Assembly: GCA_947505655.1 (NCBI GenBank)
Contig: CANNMD010000008.1
Coordinates: forward strand, 1-34,637
DNA: 34,637 bases
Source of the DNA: Acidimicrobiaceae bacterium
GTDB taxonomy: Bacteria; Actinomycetota; Acidimicrobiia; Acidimicrobiales; Ilumatobacteraceae
Direction: 5' to 3'
Shown: one piece after another, positions 30,299 to 34,637 of the stretch
Numbering within the stretch: the stretch's first letter is position 1
How the letters are laid out: every line of letters begins with the position of its first letter
Notes under the pieces: generated by a model
What the model was told of the DNA's origin: nothing
The model's database searches: none
Seen by the model: only the letters and a program-made list of their open reading frames with translations
Position numbers and translations under genes: made by a program

Positions 30299-33200
30299 GT
30301 GTTCCTTAAAGCATTGACCCTCAAAGGCTTCAAGTCGTTCGCCGATACCACCGTGATGCAGCTCGAGCCGGGCGTTACGGTTGTGGTCGGTCCGAACGGC
30401 TCGGGCAAATCCAACGTTGTCGACGCCATTGCCTGGGTTCTCGGGGCACAGGCGCCCAGCGCTGTGCGCAGCCAGAAGATGGACGATGTCATCTTTGCGG
30501 GTACTGCAAAGCGGCCAGCGCTTGGTCGCGCCGAGGTCATTCTCACGCTCGACAACTCCGCTGGGCTGTTGCCCATCGAGTTCACCGAAGTCACCATCAG
30601 CCGCACGCTGTTCCGCACGGGCGAAAGCGAGTACGCCATCAACGGCATCTCGTGCCGTTTGCTCGATGTGCAAGAACTACTCAGCGACGCTGGTGTTGGT
30701 CGCCAGCAGCATGTGATCGTGAGCCAGGGTCAGATCGACGCAGTGCTCAACGCCCGCCCCGAAGATCGCCGCGCAATCATCGAGGAAGCCGCTGGCGTCT
30801 TGAAGTACCGCAGGCGCAAAGAGAAGGCCGAGCGTCGTCTCGATGCCACCGAAGCCAGTCTGCTGCGCGTGCAAGACCTGTTGCGCGAGGTTCGCCGTCA
30901 GTTGCGCCCGCTTGAGCGTCAAGCCGAAGCAGCTCGCCGCCATGGTGGGCTCGTCGAAGAGCTGCAAGCGCTTCGCGTGTTCTTGTCGGGCCGCGAGATC
31001 GCCTCGCTGCGCACACGACTCACTTCGCTTGCCGGCGACAAGATCTCCAGTGGCGGCGCCGAAAAGCAGCTGCGCGCCGAGCTCAGCCGGCTCGACACCG
31101 ATGTGCTCAGCGCCGAAGCCGAACTTACGGCTCGTGGCGACACCGACATCAGTGACGAACTCGTGCGGGTCGAGCAGTTACGCGAACGGGCCCGTGGCTT
31201 GTCGGCCGTACTTGTCGAACGTCGTCGCTCGATGGAGCGTGACCGCGGTCAACTGATGAACGCCGGTGTCGTGGCCAACCTCGAAAACGACGCTGCTCGT
31301 TTCTCAGCCGAGCTCGAAGCCGTCACACTCGAGTTGTCGCAACTCGAGCCCGCTGCCGAGGCGCTCGCCGCCGAAGAAGAAGCGTTCCAGAGCGAGCGCC
31401 ACGAGACGATGACCGTGCTGCAAGCCACATCGTCGTCGGCAACTGCAGCGAGTGCTGCTGCCGAGGTTCGTGGCGAGCTTCGTTCGCTGCGCGCGGGTCT
31501 CGATCGTGGCGACAACGAGCTGCGCCGTCAGACAAGCCGACTCGAAGCGTTGCGCCAGCGTCTCGAACGTCTCGACGCCGACGCCGACCGACTCAAGGCC
31601 GAGTGCGAGCAGTCGCAAGACGTCGAGGCGCCGTTGGTGGCCGAGGTCGAAACTGCCGAGAGCCGTCGCCTTGCCGCCGATGCACTGGCCGAGACGCTGA
31701 ATACCTCACGTCAGGCGGCCGCCGAAGAACTGTCTCGCTGGCGTGCTCGCTCAGATGCGTTGCAGTTGGCGATCGACAGCGCCCGCGCCCGAGCTGGTGC
31801 CGAGCGCCTGGCCAATCTCGATGGCGTGGTCGGTACCTTGCTCGAACTCGTCGAGATCGACGCCGGTTGGGAAGCCGCTGCCGAAGCAGCGATGGGCGAG
31901 GCCCTGCTGGCCGTAGTTGTTGCCAATCCCAAGGCCGCTCGCAGCGCGCTCGAGTCACTTCGTTCGTCGAAGACCAGCGGCGCCGTTATTGCGTTGGGCG
32001 CAGTGGCGGTTGCCGTGTCCACACCGCCATTTGGTGAGCCGATTCGTGCACACGTTCGGGCCCACGCCCATGGGCATCGCGCCGAGATCGAAACCTTGCT
32101 CGACACGCTGCTCGGTGGCGCTGTTCGGGTCAACGAATGGTCAGCCGCGTTCGACGGTGCGTTGGCGCACCCGTCGGCAACGGTTGTCACCAACGACGGC
32201 GACCGGTTTGGCCGCTCCGGATGGCGTCTCGGTACATCGGGCGGGGGAGCCACGGCTGCTGCTCTCGAAGAGGCCATCGATCGTGCCAGCAATGCCGCCG
32301 CCGAACTCGAACGCTGCGACGCAGCGGTGCGCGCGGCCAAGGCCGAGCAGGCAGCGGCGCGTCAGGCCGAGTCCGATCTCACCCGCCGACTCGACGCCAA
32401 CGACGCGAGATTCGCTGCAGCGTCCGAGGGCCTTGTGCGCGTGCACAGCGACCGCCGCGAGTCCACCACCGAAGCCGATGCAGTAGCTCGGGTCATTGCC
32501 GAAGCCTCCGAGCGTCTCGATCGCGAACGCGATCGCATCGGCGAACTCGATTCGTTGGTGCCCGCGCTCGAAGCCGATGAACAGGCCGAGACCAATGCTG
32601 CTAAAGCGCGTGGCGAGGCTCGTGCTCTGATTGAGTCGCGTACTGCGTTGCTGGCCTCGCGTCGCAAGGATCTCGAGGTTCGTAACGCTGGCTTGGGCGA
32701 GCGTCAGCAGTTCCTCGAGCGTCGTATCGAAGAGACCGAACACCGACTCGTTGCCGACGAGCAGGCGCGTGCTCAGGCGGCGCAGCATCGCGTGGCCATC
32801 GAGGCCAGCCTGCTTGCAGCCGCACGCCTCGGAGCCCTTGTCGACTCGCATCGCCACACCATCGAATCCCGTCTCGCCGAACTCCACGAGCAGCGTCGTC
32901 GTCAGAGCGAAGAGGTACGGGCGTTGGTGGCTCGTCTCGACGAACTTCGCCGGGCTCGCGCCGGCGCCGAGCGTCAACTCGACGAGACCCGCGAGCGGGC
33001 GCGTCGTGTTGAGGTCGAAGAGGCCGAAGCTCGCATGCGCCTCGAGGCAGCCGTCGAATCACTGCGCCGCGAACTCGATCTTGAACCCGCAGCCGCCGAG
33101 GCAGCAGAAATGCCCGAGTTGCCCGAAGGCATTACGGCTGCCGCTCGTGTTCGCGATCTCGAACGTGAGCTCCGTTTGCTCGGCCCGATCAACCCGCTCG

Positions 33201-33781
33201 CGCTCGAAGAGTTCAACGAACTACAAGAGCGTCATCGGTTCCTCGAAGAACAGCTCGAAGACGTGCGCAACACGCGTCGCGAACTCAGCCGGGTCATCAA
33301 AGCGGTCGATGCCGAAATTCAGTCGGTGTTTGCCGCTGCCTTCGCCGATGTCAGCTTCAACTTCACCAGTTTGTTCTCGATGTTGTTCCCCGGTGGTACT
33401 GGCAACTTGGTGCTCACTAATCCTGATGACCTGCTGAACACGGGCATCGAAGTTGAAGCCAAGCCAAGTGGCAAGAACGTGAAGAAGCTGTCCCTGTTGT
33501 CGGGCGGCGAGCGGTCGCTCACTGCGCTGGCGTATCTCTTCGCTGTCTTCCGCAGCCGTCCGTCGCCGTTCTACGTGATGGACGAAGTTGAGGCAGCCCT
33601 CGACGACGTAAACCTGCACCGGTTCCTCAGCCTGATTGCCGAGTTCCGGCGCGACGCTCAGTTACTCATTGTGAGCCACCAGAAACGGACGATGGAAGCT
33701 GGCGACAGCCTGCTGGGCGTCAGCATGCAGCCGGGCGGCTCATCGAAGGTTGTTACCGAACGTCAGTCGGCCACTGCCTAA
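30299..33781 (+). CDS. smc: Chromosome segregation protein SMC
   Basis: 1160 residues from the GTG at 30299, where FLKALTLKGFKSFADTT aligns with the usual SMC start; a GTG at 30269 would add 10 atypical residues. Walker A GPNGSGKS at 31-38; two long coiled coils (about 165-500 and 665-1010) rich in Ala, Glu and Arg; a hinge at about 504-662 (LDGVVGTLLELVEI to GWRLGTSGGG); C-terminal signature LLSGGERSLTALAYLFAVF (about 1065) and Walker B FYVMDEVEAALDDVN. It forms condensin-like rings with ScpA/ScpB to compact and segregate the chromosome. ftsY follows after 45 bases. Confidence 0.96.
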   Translation: MFLKALTLKGFKSFADTTVMQLEPGVTVVVGPNGSGKSNVVDAIAWVLGAQAPSAVRSQKMDDVIFAGTAKRPALGRAEVILTLDNSAGLLPIEFTEVTISRTLFRTGESEYAINGISCRLLDVQELLSDAGVGRQQHVIVSQGQIDAVLNARPEDRRAIIEEAAGVLKYRRRKEKAERRLDATEASLLRVQDLLREVRRQLRPLERQAEAARRHGGLVEELQALRVFLSGREIASLRTRLTSLAGDKISSGGAEKQLRAELSRLDTDVLSAEAELTARGDTDISDELVRVEQLRERARGLSAVLVERRRSMERDRGQLMNAGVVANLENDAARFSAELEAVTLELSQLEPAAEALAAEEEAFQSERHETMTVLQATSSSATAASAAAEVRGELRSLRAGLDRGDNELRRQTSRLEALRQRLERLDADADRLKAECEQSQDVEAPLVAEVETAESRRLAADALAETLNTSRQAAAEELSRWRARSDALQLAIDSARARAGAERLANLDGVVGTLLELVEIDAGWEAAAEAAMGEALLAVVVANPKAARSALESLRSSKTSGAVIALGAVAVAVSTPPFGEPIRAHVRAHAHGHRAEIETLLDTLLGGAVRVNEWSAAFDGALAHPSATVVTNDGDRFGRSGWRLGTSGGGATAAALEEAIDRASNAAAELERCDAAVRAAKAEQAAARQAESDLTRRLDANDARFAAASEGLVRVHSDRRESTTEADAVARVIAEASERLDRERDRIGELDSLVPALEADEQAETNAAKARGEARALIESRTALLASRRKDLEVRNAGLGERQQFLERRIEETEHRLVADEQARAQAAQHRVAIEASLLAAARLGALVDSHRHTIESRLAELHEQRRRQSEEVRALVARLDELRRARAGAERQLDETRERARRVEVEEAEARMRLEAAVESLRRELDLEPAAAEAAEMPELPEGITAAARVRDLERELRLLGPINPLALEEFNELQERHRFLEEQLEDVRNTRRELSRVIKAVDAEIQSVFAAAFADVSFNFTSLFSMLFPGGTGNLVLTNPDDLLNTGIEVEAKPSGKNVKKLSLLSGGERSLTALAYLFAVFRSRPSPFYVMDEVEAALDDVNLHRFLSLIAEFRRDAQLLIVSHQKRTMEAGDSLLGVSMQPGGSSKVVTERQSATA

Positions 33782-33792
33782 GCAATCGGGGC

Positions 33793-33826
33793 TTGCTGGT
33801 CGATGACCTGCCGATAGCGTTTCGGC
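33793..33826 (+). promoter_or_regulatory. Leaderless promoter for ftsY
   Basis: TTGCTG (33793-33798), a 16-base spacer, TAGCGT (33815-33820), 6 bases, then GTG at 33827. No ribosome-binding site is present. Confidence 0.5.
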
Positions 33827-34637
33827 GTGCCTTCGATCTTTCTCGTTCTTATTGCCGTCGTCGTAATCTTCGGCGTCGCCGCGGTTGTCGTTGGCCGCCA
33901 GCGTGCCAAAGCAGTTGCGGCCGCTCCGGTTGCCACGCCTATCGCGCCAGCTGCCACTCGCTCTCCTGAGCCGATCGCTGCGGCTGAGGTTGAGGCAGAA
34001 CCCGACACCGATGTCGAGGTCGACGGTGAACCCGAATCGTTCGAGCGGCCCCGCTTTCGCGACCGCATGGCAAAGTCACGCGCAGCACTTGTTGGCGTGT
34101 TCAGCGGCGTGCGCGGGCGTGCGGGCATCACCAACGAAACATGGGACGATCTCGAAGAAGCCTTGCTGCGTGCCGACGTTGGAGTACGCGTCACCGACGA
34201 ACTACTCAACGGGTTGCGCGCTCGGGTGAAGGCCAAAGAACTCACCGATCCCGACGCACTGCTCGATGCCTTGCAGGCCGACATGATCGGTCGTCTCAGC
34301 GCCAGCGATCGGGCGTTGCGGCTCGAGCCAGGTGAAGCCGATTCGCCAAACGTATGGCTTTTTGTCGGCGTCAATGGTGTGGGCAAAACCACCACCATTG
34401 GCAAGGTCGGCGCTCAGCAGCGCCAGCTTGGCCGCACTGTGTTGATGGCGGCGGGCGACACCTTCCGTGCCGCCGCAGCAGAGCAACTCGCCACGTGGGC
34501 GCAGCGCTCGGGCAGCGAGCTGGTGCGAGGCAACGAGGGCAGCGATCCGAGTGCAGTGATCTTCGACGGCATCGAAAGCGCAAGCGCCCGCAAGATCGAA
34601 CTCGTGCTGGCCGACACCGCTGGCCGCTTGCACAACA
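33827..34637 (+). CDS. ftsY: Signal recognition particle receptor FtsY, 3'-truncated by window
   Basis: 270 residues visible from the GTG at 33827. Residues 3-23 (SIFLVLIAVVVIFGVAAVVVG) form a membrane helix, as in other actinobacterial FtsY proteins, followed by an Ala/Glu-rich acidic A domain (to about 75). The N domain is at about 80-165 (WDDLEEALLRADVGV). The G domain opens with GVNGVGKTTTIGKV (G1), then DTFRAAAAEQL and DTAGR where the window ends. It docks SRP-ribosome complexes at the membrane through GTP-dependent pairing with Ffh. Position after smc is the conserved actinobacterial order. Confidence 0.95.
   Translation, partial: MPSIFLVLIAVVVIFGVAAVVVGRQRAKAVAAAPVATPIAPAATRSPEPIAAAEVEAEPDTDVEVDGEPESFERPRFRDRMAKSRAALVGVFSGVRGRAGITNETWDDLEEALLRADVGVRVTDELLNGLRARVKAKELTDPDALLDALQADMIGRLSASDRALRLEPGEADSPNVWLFVGVNGVGKTTTIGKVGAQQRQLGRTVLMAAGDTFRAAAAEQLATWAQRSGSELVRGNEGSDPSAVIFDGIESASARKIELVLADTAGRLHN

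Overview
The window (34.6 kb, clearly GC-rich, no gap over about 155 bases without a gene) reads as chromosomal DNA of a free-living actinobacterium. The best guess is the class Acidimicrobiia (Ilumatobacter-like). Evidence: an actinobacterial fused 2-oxoglutarate decarboxylase/dehydrogenase (Kgd), a GTP-type PEP carboxykinase, a WhiB protein, an F420-type LLM oxidoreductase, a UvrD2-like helicase with HRDC domain, a SepIVA-like division protein, and many apparently leaderless genes with a TANNNT box 6-7 bases before the start codon. No rRNA, tRNA, CRISPR array, insertion sequence or prophage was seen. The lineage call is inference from gene content and style.

Layout. 1-2945: 3' four fifths of kgd, ending in a strong stem-loop shared with a convergent HAD hydrolase. 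3660-6450: a NYN-nuclease/S1/lysine-rich-tail protein, exonuclease III and a hotdog thioesterase, tightly packed. 6434-9003: divergent UvrD2-like helicase and membrane PH-domain protein. 8989-11275 (minus): LLM oxidoreductase, galactokinase and DUF952 protein as one coupled operon. 11338-16862: alpha/beta hydrolase, family III CoA transferase, LmbE-type deacetylase, histidine phosphatase, lipoprotein, di-iron ferritin-like protein and a small four-helix membrane protein. 16859-19153 (minus): pckG, a cold-shock-like protein and rpmB.

19267-34637 is the conserved actinobacterial housekeeping block: fakA-like, recG, rsmD, coaD, sepIVA-like, DUF177, rpmF, plsX, acpP, rnc, mutM, smc, ftsY (cut by the window end). 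Most neighbours overlap by 1-4 bases or are a few bases apart. It joins ribosome assembly (L28, L32, RsmD, RNase III), lipid and CoA synthesis (FakA, PlsX, AcpP, CoaD), genome maintenance (RecG, MutM, SMC) and division/secretion (SepIVA-like, FtsY).

The most accessory-looking part is 23073-24911, lying between recG and rsmD. It holds an exported acidic calcium-type repeat protein with a 54-residue super-repeat behind a near-consensus promoter with a palindrome at +1. Next comes a WhiB gene preceded by three 11-bp direct repeats, then a small zinc-ribbon gene divergent from rsmD. Two copies of a 21-nt hairpin whose stem differences keep pairing flank this segment. Other notable points are the NYN-S1-histone-H1-like fusion, the apparent CTG start of rnc, and the repeated leaderless promoter geometry, including a pair of overlapping divergent -10 boxes at rsmD.
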